A DNA stretch of 64,000 nucleotides from Bacteroidota bacterium (GCA_011050615.1 DRFJ01000050.1:95768-159767); one strand, 5' to 3'. Shown: positions 43,704 to 54,161, counted from the stretch's first letter. The notes: generated from the sequence alone by a model not told the origin. Numbers and translations: made by a program.

Positions 43704-45857
43704 CTATTCTTCCTCCTGTTCTGCTGCATATGCCTTTATTACTGCATCCTGGACATCAGCCGGGACCTGGACATATTCAGCAAATTTCATGGTGTACATG
43801 GCGCGTCCTCCCGTAAGAGAACTGAGGGCCGTGGAATACTTATTCATTTCGGCCAGGGGGACTTTTGCCTTCACCACTTCAAATCCCTTTTCACTGCTCA
43901 TTCCCAGCACCATACCGCGGCGTCCCTGCAGGTCACTGATGACGTCACCCATCCTGTCCGACGGTACCCTTATCTCGACATCATAGACCGGCTCCAGTAT
44001 TTTTGGATTGGCAGCCTTGAAGGCAGTGCTGAAAGCATTTCGACCGGCCAGCTTGAAGGAGATCTCGTTTGAGTCAACCGGGTGCATTTTTCCGTCGTAT
44101 ACATATACCCGTATGTCGCGTGCATAGGAGCCGGTAAGAGGTCCCTCTTCCATTTTTTCCATTATGCCTTTAAGAATAGCCGGCATAAATCTTGCGTCAA
44201 TTGAGCCTCCAACAATACAGTTCACATACTCGAGCACACCTCCCCAGGCAAGTTTATGCTCTTCTTTGTCTCTTATGGAGAGCTTGTATTCCTTGCCATT
44301 AATCTTCATGGCAGGATTTGGTGATGAGCCTTCTTCAAAAGGCTCTATTATCATATGCACCTCACCAAACTGACCGGCACCGCCCGACTGTTTCTTATGC
44401 CTGTAATCGGCCTGGGCTGCCTTGGTAATGGTTTCACGGTAAGGTATTTTTGGAGCATAAAATTCTGTTTCAATCTTGAATATATTGTCAAGGTGCCATT
44501 TCAGGATATTTAAATGGTATTCACCCTGGCCGTATAGTATTATCTGTTTGAGTTCTTTTGAATATTCAACAAGTATGGTTGGATCTTCCTGATGCATCCG
44601 GTTGAGGGCTTCGCCGAGCTTCTCCTCATCTCCCTCACTGATCGGTTTAACAGCTGTGCGGTATTTAGGTTCGGGAAATTTTATTTCAGGGAATTTCTGG
44701 CTGCCCTGGCTGTTAAGGGTATGATTGGTCTTTGTATTCTTCAACTTCACCATGGCACCGATGTCACCTGCAACAAGTTCGGCTGCCCTGGTTCTGTTTT
44801 TGCCTGCACTGACATACAATTGCGATAAGCGTTCCTTGGTGCTATTATTGGCATTCACCACATCCAGGTTTTCTGTTACTTTACCTGAGATTACTTTGAA
44901 ATAATTTATTTCCCCTATATGTTCCTCCATTGATGACTTAAAAACAAACAATGAAGTAGGACCTTCGGGTTCGCATCTGACAGCCTTGCCATCCTCGGTT
45001 ATCCATTCTGGCATATCAGCGCTTGCAGGTGCAACATTACATATAAATTCAGTAAACCTGTCTATGCCAATATTGCTCCTGGCGGCCGAACAGAAAACCG
45101 GGAAAATACCCCTCTGTACCAGTCCGGTCTTTATCCCGCTTTTCATCTCTTCTTCGGTTAGGGTGTCATTTTCAAAAAATATCTCCATCAATGACTCATC
45201 ATTTTCAGCAGCTTTCTCGATAAGCTCCGACTGCAGTTCAGCTGCCCTGTCGGCATGCTCTGAAGGAATATCCAACTCTTCATATTTGCCTCCCCCTTTG
45301 GGATATTTGAGCATTTTCATCTTGATAACGTCGATGATCGAGTCAAATCCGTGGCCTTCATTTACCGGGTACTGCACCAGTGTGACGTTTCCACCGAAAC
45401 GGTCCTTCAGCATCTCCACTGATTTATCGAAGTTTGTTTTTTCGTGATCCAGGCCGTTAATGCATATAATCAATGGTTTATCCATTTTCTCGGCATGGCG
45501 GAAATGTATTTCCGTACCTACCTCAACGCCGTTCTGAACATTTACCATTAACACACCTGAATCGGCCACATGCAATGATGATATTACACCACCGGCAAAA
45601 TCATCAAGACCGGGAGTATCAAGGATATTGATCTTGTGGTCGCCGTATTCGGTATAGAGTACAGAAGAGAAAATGGAATTTTCATTTTCATGCTCTATTG
45701 GCCTGTAGTCAGAAACAGTATTTTTGTTTTCAACCGAGCCTCTTCTTTCTATAACTCCGCCATTAAAAAGCATTGCTTCCGCAAAAGTGGTTTTGCCTGA
45801 GCCCGAATTACCAAGAAGTGCAATTGACCTGATCTGTCCGGCTTGATATGTTTTCAT
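43704..45857 (-). CDS. Elongation factor G-like protein (EF-G paralogue)
   Basis: This 717-residue GTPase has all EF-G domains but divergent nucleotide motifs: G1 GNSGSGKTT at 16-24 (EF-G has AHIDAGKTT), G3 DTPGLDD at 80-86 and G4 NGLD at 134-137 in place of NKMD. Later domains are well kept (GQGEYHLNILKWHLD, KQSGGAGQFGEVHMIIEPFE, HPVDSNEISFKLAGRNAF). The canonical fusA is at 47846, so this is the second, EF-G-like paralogue found in several phyla, for which translocation activity has been doubted. Its role may be a ribosome-linked stress or recycling function, which is inference. Confidence 0.88.
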   Translation of the reverse strand: MKTYQAGQIRSIALLGNSGSGKTTFAEAMLFNGGVIERRGSVENKNTVSDYRPIEHENENSIFSSVLYTEYGDHKINILDTPGLDDFAGGVISSLHVADSGVLMVNVQNGVEVGTEIHFRHAEKMDKPLIICINGLDHEKTNFDKSVEMLKDRFGGNVTLVQYPVNEGHGFDSIIDVIKMKMLKYPKGGGKYEELDIPSEHADRAAELQSELIEKAAENDESLMEIFFENDTLTEEEMKSGIKTGLVQRGIFPVFCSAARSNIGIDRFTEFICNVAPASADMPEWITEDGKAVRCEPEGPTSLFVFKSSMEEHIGEINYFKVISGKVTENLDVVNANNSTKERLSQLYVSAGKNRTRAAELVAGDIGAMVKLKNTKTNHTLNSQGSQKFPEIKFPEPKYRTAVKPISEGDEEKLGEALNRMHQEDPTILVEYSKELKQIILYGQGEYHLNILKWHLDNIFKIETEFYAPKIPYRETITKAAQADYRHKKQSGGAGQFGEVHMIIEPFEEGSSPNPAMKINGKEYKLSIRDKEEHKLAWGGVLEYVNCIVGGSIDARFMPAILKGIMEKMEEGPLTGSYARDIRVYVYDGKMHPVDSNEISFKLAGRNAFSTAFKAANPKILEPVYDVEIRVPSDRMGDVISDLQGRRGMVLGMSSEKGFEVVKAKVPLAEMNKYSTALSSLTGGRAMYTMKFAEYVQVPADVQDAVIKAYAAEQEEE

Positions 45858-45907
45858 CCCTTAAAAGTTATTATTAGTTATACAATTATATACTAGTTTT
45901 GAGCGCA

Positions 45908-45915
45908 CAAAGTTA
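45908..45915 (-). promoter_or_regulatory. Putative -7 promoter element for the EF-G-like gene
   Basis: The minus strand reads TAACTTTG, an exact TAnnTTTG match, 51 bp before the start codon. Confidence 0.4.
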
Positions 45916-45931
45916 GAAAAAATATTTTAAA

Positions 45932-45960
45932 TGTCACCCCGAGCAAAGCGAAGGATCTGA
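45932..45960. repeat. Dispersed GTCATCCTGAG...CGAAGGA-type repeat, copy 2
   Basis: TGTCACCCCGAGCAAAGCGA followed by AGGATCTGA is the closer match of the two copies to the widespread phrase. Copy 1 is at 28370-28397 after pnuT. Confidence 0.6.
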
Positions 45961-46142
45961 ATATTTTAAGGATACATTAATAATGGGCTGATTGAAAACC
46001 GGATTGATGGAATAACGGGACCTGGTGGTTTAAACCGATTCATAATTTATAAATTATTTGCATATTATTATTACATTAGTAAGGAAAATGTGGGATGGTT
46101 GCATTTAAAGACAATCAACTAGAAATATATTATAGTGCATGA

Positions 46143-46502
46143 ATTCACTGTTCCGGCAGTTATCCGGGAATTGCAGGTATAAGTGCACATGTATTTATAC
46201 TGTTCAGTATTGACTGCGGCAGTTGCCATCGCAGAATGCCCGGGATTGAAAAAGTTGTAAAACAATTTATACGAAATAATAATAAGGTATTACCTATATT
46301 AAATGGAGAGAGCCCGGATACATTCTTAGCGGAACTTCCAGACCTGGTAAAATATCACTTGACTATATACTATGACAGGTACAATTCATTCAGATTCGAA
46401 AACTCTGTTGAAAACCCGGGGAGTATTATTCTTGTTATCCAAAACAAGAGGAAGATAAAGATATTTACACTTAACCAATACCTTATAATCCATAAAGTAT
46501 AG
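46143..46502 (+). pseudogene. Possible remnant of a thioredoxin-like protein gene
   Basis: A frame open from 46143 to a stop at 46500 reads ...HVFILFSIDCGSCHRRMPGI, resembling the strand-CxxC-helix start of TlpA/thioredoxin-like proteins, followed by VLPILNGESPDTFLAELPDL and, near the end, PGSIILVIQNKRKIKIFTLN, which resembles the later cis-proline strand. There is no start codon before the CxxC; the only ATG, at 46236, would begin after it. The frame is stopped at 46140 upstream. The most likely reading is a decayed or 5'-truncated gene; a chance ORF is possible. Confidence 0.35.
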
Positions 46503-46690
46503 AGTCTGGAGCCAGAATACAACCTGAAGCCAGCTCTTTGGTGTAAGAATTATTGCGCTCGCATTGAGAATAATTGGTCCTTCAACCTTTAATACAAGGT
46601 AATGGATATGCAGATCTGTGAATTTTAACATTATATACTATCTATTTAGGAGGAACAACAATCATTTATTAAGCGATTTTTCCCTGATTA

Positions 46691-46722
46691 TTTGCACGGC
46701 ACGAAAATTTTCCTTTTCTTTG
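46691..46722 (+). promoter_or_regulatory. Candidate promoter of the str-S10-spc ribosomal superoperon
   Basis: TTTG at 46691-46694 and TTTCTTTG at 46715-46722 are separated by 20 bp, the correct spacing, with one mismatch (T for A) in the -7 box. It would give a leader of about 220 nt before rpsL. An alternative -7-like TACCTTTT lies at 46892-46899, closer to the gene. Confidence 0.4.
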
Positions 46723-46883
46723 CGCCGGTTTTTGAAACCCAGGAGTACCGGTTGTTTCCTCCTCAGTGTAAGTGAATAAAAAATATTCTCAGGGAAGCAG
46801 TCGGGAAGGAACCTGTTAGAAACTTACGTTTTTCAGGTAAATTAAAGATTGCGAAAACCAGTTTGCTTGCAGGTTGCAGCCGG

Positions 46884-46895
46884 GGTAAGCTTACC
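46884..46895. promoter_or_regulatory. 12-bp perfect palindrome in the rpsL leader
   Basis: GGTAAGCTTACC is a perfect inverted repeat 53 bp before rpsL. It overlaps the alternative -7-like TACCTTTT. It could be an operator or an RNA hairpin in the leader. Confidence 0.4.
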
Positions 46896-46948
46896 TTTTA
46901 GAGAGTGTGAAAATTTTGAATAAGAGTTTAATATAAACAATTGTATTT

Positions 46949-47323
46949 ATGCCAACAATACAACAATTAGTAAGAAAAGGCAGGAAAAGGCTTGTTGAGA
47001 AAAAGAAAGCTCCTGCTTTGGATTCATGCCCGCAGAGAAGAGGTGTATGTGTACGTGTATACACAACCACGCCCAAGAAGCCGAATTCAGCCATGCGCAA
47101 GGTGGCCAGGGTAAGGCTCACAAATGGTAAGGAAGTTAATGCCTACATCCCGGGAGAGGGACATAATCTCCAGGAACACTCTATAGTGTTGATAAGAGGT
47201 GGAAGAGTTAAAGACCTTCCGGGGGTACGGTATCATCTCATAAGGGGAGCACTCGATACCTCCGGTGTTGAAGGCCGTACTCAGAGACGTTCAAAATATG
47301 GGGCTAAAAAGCCAAAGAATTAG
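46949..47323 (+). CDS. rpsL: 30S ribosomal protein S12
   Basis: The 124-residue protein starts [20 protein letters not shown] and keeps the decoding-centre loops [16 protein letters not shown] and [13 protein letters not shown], with lysines at the positions that are wild type for streptomycin sensitivity. It monitors codon-anticodon pairing in the 30S A site. First gene of the superoperon, 26 bp before rpsG. Confidence 0.98.
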   Translation: MPTIQQLVRKGRKRLVEKKKAPALDSCPQRRGVCVRVYTTTPKKPNSAMRKVARVRLTNGKEVNAYIPGEGHNLQEHSIVLIRGGRVKDLPGVRYHLIRGALDTSGVEGRTQRRSKYGAKKPKN

Positions 47324-47349
47324 TTGTTAACGATGTAAGGAGTTAGATA

Positions 47350-47826
47350 ATGAGAAAATCAAGACCAAAAAAGAGGATCATTTTACCTGATCCCAAATTC
47401 AATGACCCTTATGTGACAAGGTTTGTTAATAACCTGATGCTGAATGGGAAGAAGAATCTTGCATTTAAAATATTCTATGATTCTCTGGACATTGTTGAAG
47501 GGAAAATGAAGGATGAAGAAAAGAGTGCCCTGGAGATATGGAAGCAGGCCCTGGAGAATATAACTCCCCAGGTCGAGGTCAAAAGCCGCAGGGTTGGCGG
47601 GGCTACCTTCCAGGTGCCCATGGAAGTACGAGGCGACAGGAAAATAAGTATCAGTATGAAGAACCTCATTTTCTTTGCCCGCAAAAGACCTGGCAGGAAT
47701 ATGGCCGAAAGACTGGCTGCAGAAGTGATGGCTGCCTATAAAGGTGAGGGAGGAGCATATAAAAGAAAAGAAGACACACACCGGATGGCAGAAGCAAACA
47801 AGGCTTTTGCTCATTTCCGGTTCTAG
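47350..47826 (+). CDS. rpsG: 30S ribosomal protein S7
   Basis: The 158-residue protein begins [20 protein letters not shown] and contains [20 protein letters not shown], the S7 signature. It nucleates assembly of the 30S head and, in other bacteria, represses its own operon by binding the mRNA between rpsL and rpsG; the 26-bp spacer here is short for such a site. It lies 19 bp before fusA. Confidence 0.98.
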   Translation: MRKSRPKKRIILPDPKFNDPYVTRFVNNLMLNGKKNLAFKIFYDSLDIVEGKMKDEEKSALEIWKQALENITPQVEVKSRRVGGATFQVPMEVRGDRKISISMKNLIFFARKRPGRNMAERLAAEVMAAYKGEGGAYKRKEDTHRMAEANKAFAHFRF

Positions 47827-47845
47827 ATAGCAGTTTATAAGTAAT

Positions 47846-49948
47846 ATGAGTAATAGCCTCGAATATACAAGGAACATTGGCATCATGGCTCACATAGATG
47901 CGGGTAAGACCACCACGACAGAGAGAATTCTCTTCTACACCGGTGTTACCCATCGCATTGGTGAGGTGCATAATGGTAATGCACAGATGGACTGGATGAT
48001 CCAGGAACAGGAGAGAGGCATTACCATTACTTCCGCGGCTACAACTACTTTCTGGAAATACCGGGATAATGAATATAAGATAAATATTATTGATACTCCC
48101 GGTCATGTTGACTTTACCGTTGAGGTTGAACGTTCATTGAGAGTCCTTGATGGAGCAATAGCTGTTTTTTGTGCTGTCGGTGGTGTTGAACCCCAATCTG
48201 AAACAGTCTGGAGGCAGGCCGACAGGTACAGAGTGCCCAAGATAGCCTTTGTCAACAAGATGGACCGTGTAGGTGCTGATTTTTTTAGCGTAGTGGAACA
48301 GATACAGGAAAAATTCGGGGCTAATGCAGTCCCTGTTCAGATACCTGTGGGCTCGGGCGAGGATTTTACAGGTGTTATTGACCTTATAGAGAACAAGGCC
48401 GTAGTATGGTTCAGTGATGAGACACTGGGTACCAGGTATGAGTTGCATGATATCCCGGAAGAATTAAAAGAGGAAGCAGAAGAATGGAGGGCTAAACTGG
48501 TGGAGGCCGTGGCAGAAGCGGATGATACTTTGCTGGAAAGATATTTTGAAGATCCCGGTTCAATAACCAGGGAGGATATGCTTTCGGTAATGCGCAAGTC
48601 AGTCATAGATGGCCTGGCTGTTCCTGTACTCTGCGGATCGGCTTTTAAAAACAAGGGTATACAGAGGTTGCTCGATGCTATCGTTGCCTATTTGCCTTCA
48701 CCACTGGAGGTGGGAGGTGTAACGGGAATAAATCCCAGGAATAACGAGGAAGCAATTCGTATGCCTGATGAAAATGAACCCCTCGCTGCACTGGCATTTA
48801 AAATAGCTACCGATCCCTTTGTCGGACGTCTGGCTTTCCTGCGTGTATATTCAGGGATGTTAAAAACCGGCGACATGGTGCTAAATATGCGCACCGGCAA
48901 AAGAGAAAGAATAAACCGCCTCTTCCAGATGCATGCCAATAAACAAAATCCAAAGCAGAGCATCTCAGCAGGTGATATATGTGCCGCCGTGGGTCTGAAA
49001 GACCTTAAGACAGGCGATACACTGTGTGCGATCCACAAGCCTATCTGGCTTGAGTCTATGGAGTTTCCCGAGCCCGTAATAGGGGTTGCCATTGAGCCTA
49101 AAACACAGGCTGATATGGATAAACTGGGCATTGCCCTGAATAAACTGGCAGAGGAAGATCCTACATTCCAGGTTAAATCTGATTCCGATAGCGGGCAAAC
49201 CATTATCAGTGGAATGGGTGAATTACACCTGGAAATACTTATTGACCGTCTGAAAAGAGAGTTCAAGATTGAATGTAACCAGGGTAAACCACAGGTTGCA
49301 TATAAAGAAGCACTTACTTCTTCTGTTGAACATCGTGAGGTGTTTAAGAAACAAACAGGAGGAAAGGGTAAATTTGCCGATATAGAGGTTGAAATAATGC
49401 CTGCTGAGGATGGATTTACAGGGCTTCAGTTTATCGATCAGGTAAGGGGAGGTAATATACCAAGAGAATTTATTTCTTCCGTGGAAAAAGGATTCAAAAT
49501 GGCCATGTCTAATGGACCGCTTGCTGGATTCCCCCTATATAACCTGAAGGTTGTACTCAAAGACGGTTCATACCACCCGGTTGATTCCGATTCACTATCG
49601 TTCGAAATTGCCGCACGACAGGCACTGAGAAATTCAGCCCCCAAATGCCGGCCGGTATTGCTGGAGCCAATCATGAAGGCGGAAGTGGTAACACCGGAGG
49701 AATTCGTGGGTGACGTGGTAAGCGATTTCAACAGAAGAAGAGGAAAGGTCGAGGGTATGGAATCGAAAGCAGGTTCAAGGGTTATAAAAGCTAAAGTGCC
49801 GCTGGCAGAAAACTTCGGTTATGTTACTGTACTGAGAACCCTTACTTCCGGAAGGGCTACTTCTACAATGGAGTATTCCCACTATGAGGAGGTGCCTGAA
49901 GAAATTTCAAATAAAATTATAGAACAAATTAAAGGTAAATTCTATTAG
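47846..49948 (+). CDS. fusA: Elongation factor G
   Basis: The 700-residue canonical EF-G has G1 [15 protein letters not shown]3 DTPGHVDF and G4 NKMD intact, unlike the paralogue at 43704. Domain II-V motifs are complete ([54 protein letters not shown]). It drives tRNA-mRNA translocation with GTP. rpsJ follows after 2 bp; no tuf gene lies between them, unlike in E. coli. Confidence 0.98.
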   Translation: MSNSLEYTRNIGIMAHIDAGKTTTTERILFYTGVTHRIGEVHNGNAQMDWMIQEQERGITITSAATTTFWKYRDNEYKINIIDTPGHVDFTVEVERSLRVLDGAIAVFCAVGGVEPQSETVWRQADRYRVPKIAFVNKMDRVGADFFSVVEQIQEKFGANAVPVQIPVGSGEDFTGVIDLIENKAVVWFSDETLGTRYELHDIPEELKEEAEEWRAKLVEAVAEADDTLLERYFEDPGSITREDMLSVMRKSVIDGLAVPVLCGSAFKNKGIQRLLDAIVAYLPSPLEVGGVTGINPRNNEEAIRMPDENEPLAALAFKIATDPFVGRLAFLRVYSGMLKTGDMVLNMRTGKRERINRLFQMHANKQNPKQSISAGDICAAVGLKDLKTGDTLCAIHKPIWLESMEFPEPVIGVAIEPKTQADMDKLGIALNKLAEEDPTFQVKSDSDSGQTIISGMGELHLEILIDRLKREFKIECNQGKPQVAYKEALTSSVEHREVFKKQTGGKGKFADIEVEIMPAEDGFTGLQFIDQVRGGNIPREFISSVEKGFKMAMSNGPLAGFPLYNLKVVLKDGSYHPVDSDSLSFEIAARQALRNSAPKCRPVLLEPIMKAEVVTPEEFVGDVVSDFNRRRGKVEGMESKAGSRVIKAKVPLAENFGYVTVLRTLTSGRATSTMEYSHYEEVPEEISNKIIEQIKGKFY

Positions 49949-49950
49949 AG

Positions 49951-50256
49951 ATGAGTCAGAAAATTCGTATTAAACTGAAATCTTATGATCATAACCTCGT
50001 GGATAAATCCGCAGAGAAGATCGTAAAGACGGTAAAATCTACTGGTGCTGTCGTAAGTGGCCCTATACCGCTGCCGACCCATAAAAGGGTGTTTACTGTC
50101 CTCAGGTCAACATTCGTTAATAAAAAGTCGAGAGAGCAATTCCAGCTTTCAAGTTACAAAAGGCTGCTTGATATTTATAGCTCAACACCAAAAACAATTG
50201 ATGCTTTAATGAAGCTCGAGCTGCCGAGCGGGGTGGAAGTAGAAATTAAAGTGTGA
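49951..50256 (+). CDS. rpsJ: 30S ribosomal protein S10
   Basis: The 101-residue protein reads [20 protein letters not shown] at the start and has the conserved [17 protein letters not shown] loop. It is part of the 30S head and also, as NusE, of transcription antitermination complexes. It starts 2 bp after fusA, joining the str and S10 gene sets without a gap. Confidence 0.98.
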   Translation: MSQKIRIKLKSYDHNLVDKSAEKIVKTVKSTGAVVSGPIPLPTHKRVFTVLRSTFVNKKSREQFQLSSYKRLLDIYSSTPKTIDALMKLELPSGVEVEIKV

Positions 50257-50277
50257 AACCAGTAAAGATTAGAAAAA

Positions 50278-50898
50278 ATGCAGGGATTAATAGGCAAAAA
50301 AGTTGGAATGACTTCTGTATTCGATGAAGACGGGAAAAATATTCCATGTACGGTAATCGAAGCCGGCCCTTGTGTTGTTACCCAGGTCAAGACTAAGGAA
50401 AAAGACGGTTACAACGCACTGCAGCTGGGCTTTGGAGATAAGAAAGAAAAAAACAGTACTAAAGCTGAGATAGGTCACTTTAAGAAAGCCAATACGGGTC
50501 CTAAAAGAATGGCCGTTGAATTTACGGGTTTTCCTCAGGATAAATATAAAATCGGTGATGTTCTTGATGTAAACCTCTTTGATGATGATACCTGGCTCGA
50601 CGTCAGGGGATGGTCAAAAGGAAAAGGATTCCAGGGCGTGGTAAAACGTTATGGTTTCAGGGGTGTGGGTGATAAAACACACGGACAGCATAACAGGGAA
50701 AGAGCCCCCGGCTCACTGGGTGCTTCTTCTTATCCGTCAAAGGTCTTTAAAGGAATGAGAATGGCCGGACACATGGGGAATAACAAGGTGATGGCTATCA
50801 GCCTCAGGGTTATTAAACTCATTCCTGACAGTAATTTATTGATAGTTAAAGGATCGGTTCCCGGTCCCAAAGGTGGTTACTTAATAATTACAAAGTAA
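50278..50898 (+). CDS. rplC: 50S ribosomal protein L3
   Basis: The 206-residue protein starts [20 protein letters not shown] and contains the L3 signature [16 protein letters not shown], followed by [16 protein letters not shown], the loop that reaches the peptidyl-transferase centre. It initiates 50S assembly. Its stop overlaps the rplD start by one base. Confidence 0.97.
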   Translation: MQGLIGKKVGMTSVFDEDGKNIPCTVIEAGPCVVTQVKTKEKDGYNALQLGFGDKKEKNSTKAEIGHFKKANTGPKRMAVEFTGFPQDKYKIGDVLDVNLFDDDTWLDVRGWSKGKGFQGVVKRYGFRGVGDKTHGQHNRERAPGSLGASSYPSKVFKGMRMAGHMGNNKVMAISLRVIKLIPDSNLLIVKGSVPGPKGGYLIITK

Positions 50899-51527
50899 TG
50901 GAAATAGCAGTATTTGATATAGAAGGAAAAGATACAGGAAGGAAAATCAGCCTCGACGATTCAATATTTGGCATCGAGCCCAATGATCATGCCATATACC
51001 TTGATACAAAACAGTATATGGCCACTAAAAGACAGGGTACTCATAGCTCCAAGGAAAGAGGGGATGTTACAGGCAGTACACGTAAGATCAAAAGGCAGAA
51101 AGGGACAGGTACAGCCCGTTTTGGTGATATTAAAAACCCCATATTCAGGGGAGGCGGACGGACCTTCGGACCCAGGCCAAGATATTATGGCTTCAAGATT
51201 AATAAGAAAATGAAGCAGCTGGCCAGAAAATCAGCCCTTACATACAAGGCAAAATCAAACAGTATTATTGTCCTTGAGGATTTCAACTTTGAAGAACCTA
51301 AAACGAGGGAAATGGCAAAACTTGGGGCTAATCTTAAGCTGACAGGTAAAAAATCACTGATAGTTTTTCCTGAACAAAATAAAAATGTATATTTGTCATC
51401 TCGAAATTTGAAGGGAGTTGAAGTCGTAACTAGCGATGAGTTAAATACTTACATAATTACAAGGGCTTCGGTTCTCATACTTGTCGAGAGTGCAGTTGAC
51501 GTTTTGCATTCAACATTTAAAAATTAG
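50898..51527 (+). CDS. rplD: 50S ribosomal protein L4
   Basis: The 209-residue protein has the L4 extended loop [20 protein letters not shown], then [20 protein letters not shown], which lines the exit tunnel near the macrolide site. In E. coli L4 also represses the S10 operon; no S10-type leader is visible here because the operon runs on from fusA. It starts in the rplC stop (TAATG). Confidence 0.97.
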   Translation: MEIAVFDIEGKDTGRKISLDDSIFGIEPNDHAIYLDTKQYMATKRQGTHSSKERGDVTGSTRKIKRQKGTGTARFGDIKNPIFRGGGRTFGPRPRYYGFKINKKMKQLARKSALTYKAKSNSIIVLEDFNFEEPKTREMAKLGANLKLTGKKSLIVFPEQNKNVYLSSRNLKGVEVVTSDELNTYIITRASVLILVESAVDVLHSTFKN

Positions 51528-51539
51528 AAAAATTTAGTA

Positions 51540-51830
51540 ATGGATATCTTACTGAAGCCAATTGTAACAGAGAAAATGACTGACCAGGGCGATAAATTCA
51601 ATCGCTACGGGTTCATAGTTGCAACGGATGCAAATAAATTGCAGATAAAAAAAGCCGTTGAAGAAATGTATGATGTAACCGTGGAATCGGTGAAAACAAT
51701 GATTTATAACGGCAAGAAAAAGATGCGCTATACAAAATCAGGTGTGATGAGGGGTCGAACACCTGTTTATAAGAAGGCTATCATAACGGTAGCTGAAGGA
51801 GATACGATTGATTTCTATAGCAATATATAA
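51540..51830 (+). CDS. rplW: 50S ribosomal protein L23
   Basis: The 96-residue protein starts MDILLKPIVTEKMTDQGDKF and keeps the family core (YGFIVATDANKLQIKKAVEE, MYDVTVESVKTMIYNGKKKM). It sits at the tunnel exit and docks trigger factor and SRP. It lies 6 bp before rplB. Confidence 0.96.
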   Translation: MDILLKPIVTEKMTDQGDKFNRYGFIVATDANKLQIKKAVEEMYDVTVESVKTMIYNGKKKMRYTKSGVMRGRTPVYKKAIITVAEGDTIDFYSNI

Positions 51831-51836
51831 CAGATT

Positions 51837-52661
51837 ATGGCAGTTAGAAAGATAAAACCTGTAACACCAGGTCAGAGACATAAAATAATCGGTGCCCGTG
51901 ATAATATAACGAGTACTGAGCCTGAAAAATCCCTGCTTCGCCCGCTTAAGAAAAGTGGCGGAAGGAACAACAGCGGACGAATGACTATGCGGTATATCGG
52001 CGGTGGTCATAAGAGAAGGTACCGTGAAATAGATTTCAGCCGTAATAAGGATGGAATGACGGCTACTGTGAAAACAATAGAGTATGATCCAAACCGTTCC
52101 GCAAGGATAGCCCTCTTGTTTTATGAAGATGGAGAGAAGAGGTATATACTGGCCCCACAGGGCCTGCAGGTTGGTCAGACAGTTATATCAGGGCAGGGAG
52201 TAGCACCCGAGGTGGGTAATGCCTTACCACTGTCGGATATTCCGCTGGGTACCATAATCCATAATATTGAATTAAAGCCCGGCAGGGGCGGAGCAATGGC
52301 AAGAAGTGCCGGTTCCTATGCCCAGCTCGTTGCCAGGGAAGGTAAATATGCCACTGTTAAATTGCCATCCGGCGAAACAAGGATGGTTCTTGTTAAATGC
52401 AAGGCTACGGTGGGTTCGGTATCAAACCCTGACCATTCGCTGGAAATCTCGGGAAAGGCTGGCCGCAGCAGGTGGCACGGTCGCCGGCCCAGGACAAGAG
52501 GCGTGGCAATGAACCCCGTTGACCATCCTATGGGTGGAGGAGAAGGAAGAGCTTCGGGCGGACACCCGCGTTCACGCACAGGATTGCCTGCAAAAGGATA
52601 TAAGACCAGGAGCAAAAAGAAATATTCCGACAAGTATATCATAGAAAAAAGGAAAAAATAA
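51837..52661 (+). CDS. rplB: 50S ribosomal protein L2
   Basis: The 274-residue protein begins [20 protein letters not shown] and ends with the conserved [20 protein letters not shown], containing the histidine near the peptidyl-transferase centre. It joins the two subunits and is needed for peptide-bond formation. It lies 10 bp before rpsS. Confidence 0.98.
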   Translation: MAVRKIKPVTPGQRHKIIGARDNITSTEPEKSLLRPLKKSGGRNNSGRMTMRYIGGGHKRRYREIDFSRNKDGMTATVKTIEYDPNRSARIALLFYEDGEKRYILAPQGLQVGQTVISGQGVAPEVGNALPLSDIPLGTIIHNIELKPGRGGAMARSAGSYAQLVAREGKYATVKLPSGETRMVLVKCKATVGSVSNPDHSLEISGKAGRSRWHGRRPRTRGVAMNPVDHPMGGGEGRASGGHPRSRTGLPAKGYKTRSKKKYSDKYIIEKRKK

Positions 52662-52671
52662 TTGATTCAAT

Positions 52672-52938
52672 ATGAGCAGATCTATTAAAAAAGGCCCGTT
52701 TATCGACTTCAAACTTGAAAAAAGAGTGCTGGAGATGAACGATTCAGGGAAAAAATCAGTAATTAAAACATGGTCACGACGCTCAGTGATATCACCGGAC
52801 TTCGTCGGACATACAATTGCTGTTCATAATGGGAATAAATTCATCCCTGTCTATATTACTGAAAATATGGTAGGTCATAAACTGGGCGAATTTGCCCCTA
52901 CACGTACTTTCAGGGGACATGGAGGTAAGCAGAGATAA
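52672..52938 (+). CDS. rpsS: 30S ribosomal protein S19
   Basis: The 88-residue protein starts [20 protein letters not shown] and has the S19 signature [19 protein letters not shown]. It forms the 30S head with S13. It lies 33 bp before rplV. Confidence 0.98.
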   Translation: MSRSIKKGPFIDFKLEKRVLEMNDSGKKSVIKTWSRRSVISPDFVGHTIAVHNGNKFIPVYITENMVGHKLGEFAPTRTFRGHGGKQR

Positions 52939-52971
52939 TAAAATATTTTGAAAAGATAAAAAACCTGTGAA

Positions 52972-53394
52972 ATGGGTGCAAGGAAAAGAATTTCAGCTGA
53001 GAAGCGCAAAGAGGAAAGATTAAAAACCTACCAGGCAGTACTGAGAAACTGTCCTACCTCACCACGTAAAATGAGGCTGGTAACTGATATGATTAAAGGT
53101 ATGGAGGTAAACAGAGCCCTTGATGTGCTTAAATACAGCTCCAAGGAAGCATCACGTAATGTTGAAAAACTTCTTCTTTCTGCAATAGCCAACTGGCAGG
53201 CAAAAAATGAGGGAGTACGTATTGAGGAAAGTAATCTCTATATCAGGGAAGCTTTCGTTAACCAGGGCCGTACTCTGAAAAGGCTGCAAACAGCCCCCCA
53301 GGGACGTGCTTACAGGATAAGAAAAAGATCAAATCATGTAACCCTGGTACTTGATAGTTTAAATAAAGAAGAAATAGAAAATACATCAAACTGA
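52972..53394 (+). CDS. rplV: 50S ribosomal protein L22
   Basis: The 140-residue protein has [20 protein letters not shown] and the long beta-hairpin segment with [20 protein letters not shown] that lines the exit tunnel. The N-terminal 18 residues are a charged extension ([18 protein letters not shown]). It lies 5 bp before rpsC. Confidence 0.96.
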   Translation: MGARKRISAEKRKEERLKTYQAVLRNCPTSPRKMRLVTDMIKGMEVNRALDVLKYSSKEASRNVEKLLLSAIANWQAKNEGVRIEESNLYIREAFVNQGRTLKRLQTAPQGRAYRIRKRSNHVTLVLDSLNKEEIENTSN

Positions 53395-53399
53395 AATAG

Positions 53400-54107
53400 A
53401 TGGGACAAAAAGTTAATCCGACAGGAAACAGACTTGGTATAATTAAAGGCTGGGACTCAAACTGGTATGGCGGCAGGGATTTCTCCGGCAAACTGATTGA
53501 GGACGCCAGGATAAGGGAATATCTCAATGCAAGGCTTGCAAAAGCCAGTATATCAAAAATTATCATTGAGAGAACCCTTAAGCTTATTACAGTTACTGTG
53601 AATACTGCCAGGCCGGGTATTATTATAGGTAAGGGCGGACAGGAAGTTGATAAGCTGAAAGAAGAATTGAAGAAAATTACCAGGAAGGAAGTGCAGATAA
53701 ATATCTTCGAGGTGAAAAGGCCCGAACTGGATGCTACAATAGTGGCAAACAATATAGCACGCCAGGTTGAGGGAAAGATATCATATCGCCGTGCCATAAA
53801 GATGGCCATCGCTTCCACGATGCGTATGGGCGCAGAAGGTATAAAAGTACTTATATCAGGCAGGCTGGGTGGTGCAGAAATGGCCAGGAGTGAAACTTAT
53901 AAGGAAGGACGTATCCCGCTGCATACCTTCAGGGCTGATATAGATTATGCACTTGCTGAAGCCCTTACAAAAGTCGGATTAATAGGAATCAAGGTGTGGA
54001 TATGTAACGGAGAGGTGTACGGGAAGCGTGATCTGTCACCTGATATTGCCATTAAGAGTCAGAAAGCGGCAGGCAGGGGTGCCGGTATGAGGAAAAGAAA
54101 GAAATAA
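53400..54107 (+). CDS. rpsC: 30S ribosomal protein S3
   Basis: The 235-residue protein starts [20 protein letters not shown]. It has a KH domain with [18 protein letters not shown] and a C-terminal domain with [20 protein letters not shown]. It lines the mRNA entry tunnel. A 113-bp gap with two hairpins separates it from rplP, the largest gap in the superoperon. Confidence 0.98.
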   Translation: MGQKVNPTGNRLGIIKGWDSNWYGGRDFSGKLIEDARIREYLNARLAKASISKIIIERTLKLITVTVNTARPGIIIGKGGQEVDKLKEELKKITRKEVQINIFEVKRPELDATIVANNIARQVEGKISYRRAIKMAIASTMRMGAEGIKVLISGRLGGAEMARSETYKEGRIPLHTFRADIDYALAEALTKVGLIGIKVWICNGEVYGKRDLSPDIAIKSQKAAGRGAGMRKRKK

Positions 54108-54113
54108 TAGTAG

Positions 54114-54161
54114 AGACACGCTGAAGCGTGTCTTAAAATGAGGTGTAAGGCTTTGTACCTC
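54114..54161. repeat. Two adjacent hairpin-forming palindromes between rpsC and rplP
   Basis: AGACACGC-TGAA-GCGTGTCT (54114-54133) is a perfect 8-bp stem with a four-base loop. Six bases on, a second palindrome at 54140-54161 (GAGGT/ACCTC with inner G-T and AA/TT pairs) follows. The first is like the palindromic GAGACACGC-type repeats found dispersed in some Bacteroidota and cyanobacterial genomes. No T-run follows, so it is not a typical terminator. Confidence 0.65.

Larger units (their letters stand above)
45858..46948. other. 1.1-kb region without an intact gene
   Basis: The stretch between the EF-G-like gene and rpsL holds a -7 element for the EF-G-like gene, a copy of a dispersed repeat, a thioredoxin-like gene remnant, an isolated AGGAGG at 46649-46654 not followed by a start codon, and a structured leader with candidate promoters for the ribosomal superoperon. 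Base composition is A+T-rich compared with its neighbours. Confidence 0.6.

Noticed and set aside
46386..46631. 81-residue minus-strand frame in the gene-free region
   Set aside because: It is antisense to the thioredoxin-like remnant, has no family pattern and no promoter or start-site support.
46649..46666. Perfect AGGAGG as a ribosome-binding site of an unseen gene
   Set aside because: No ATG, GTG or TTG follows within the usual distance and the frames close within a few codons.
47383..47886. 167-residue minus-strand frame across rpsG and fusA
   Set aside because: It is a shadow of two conserved ribosomal operon genes.
53258..53818. 186-residue minus-strand frame across rplV and rpsC
   Set aside because: It is an antisense shadow of ribosomal protein genes.
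54114..54133. Intrinsic terminator after rpsC
   Set aside because: The hairpin is perfect but is followed by TTAAAATG, without a T-run, and essential ribosomal genes lie downstream without an obvious promoter.
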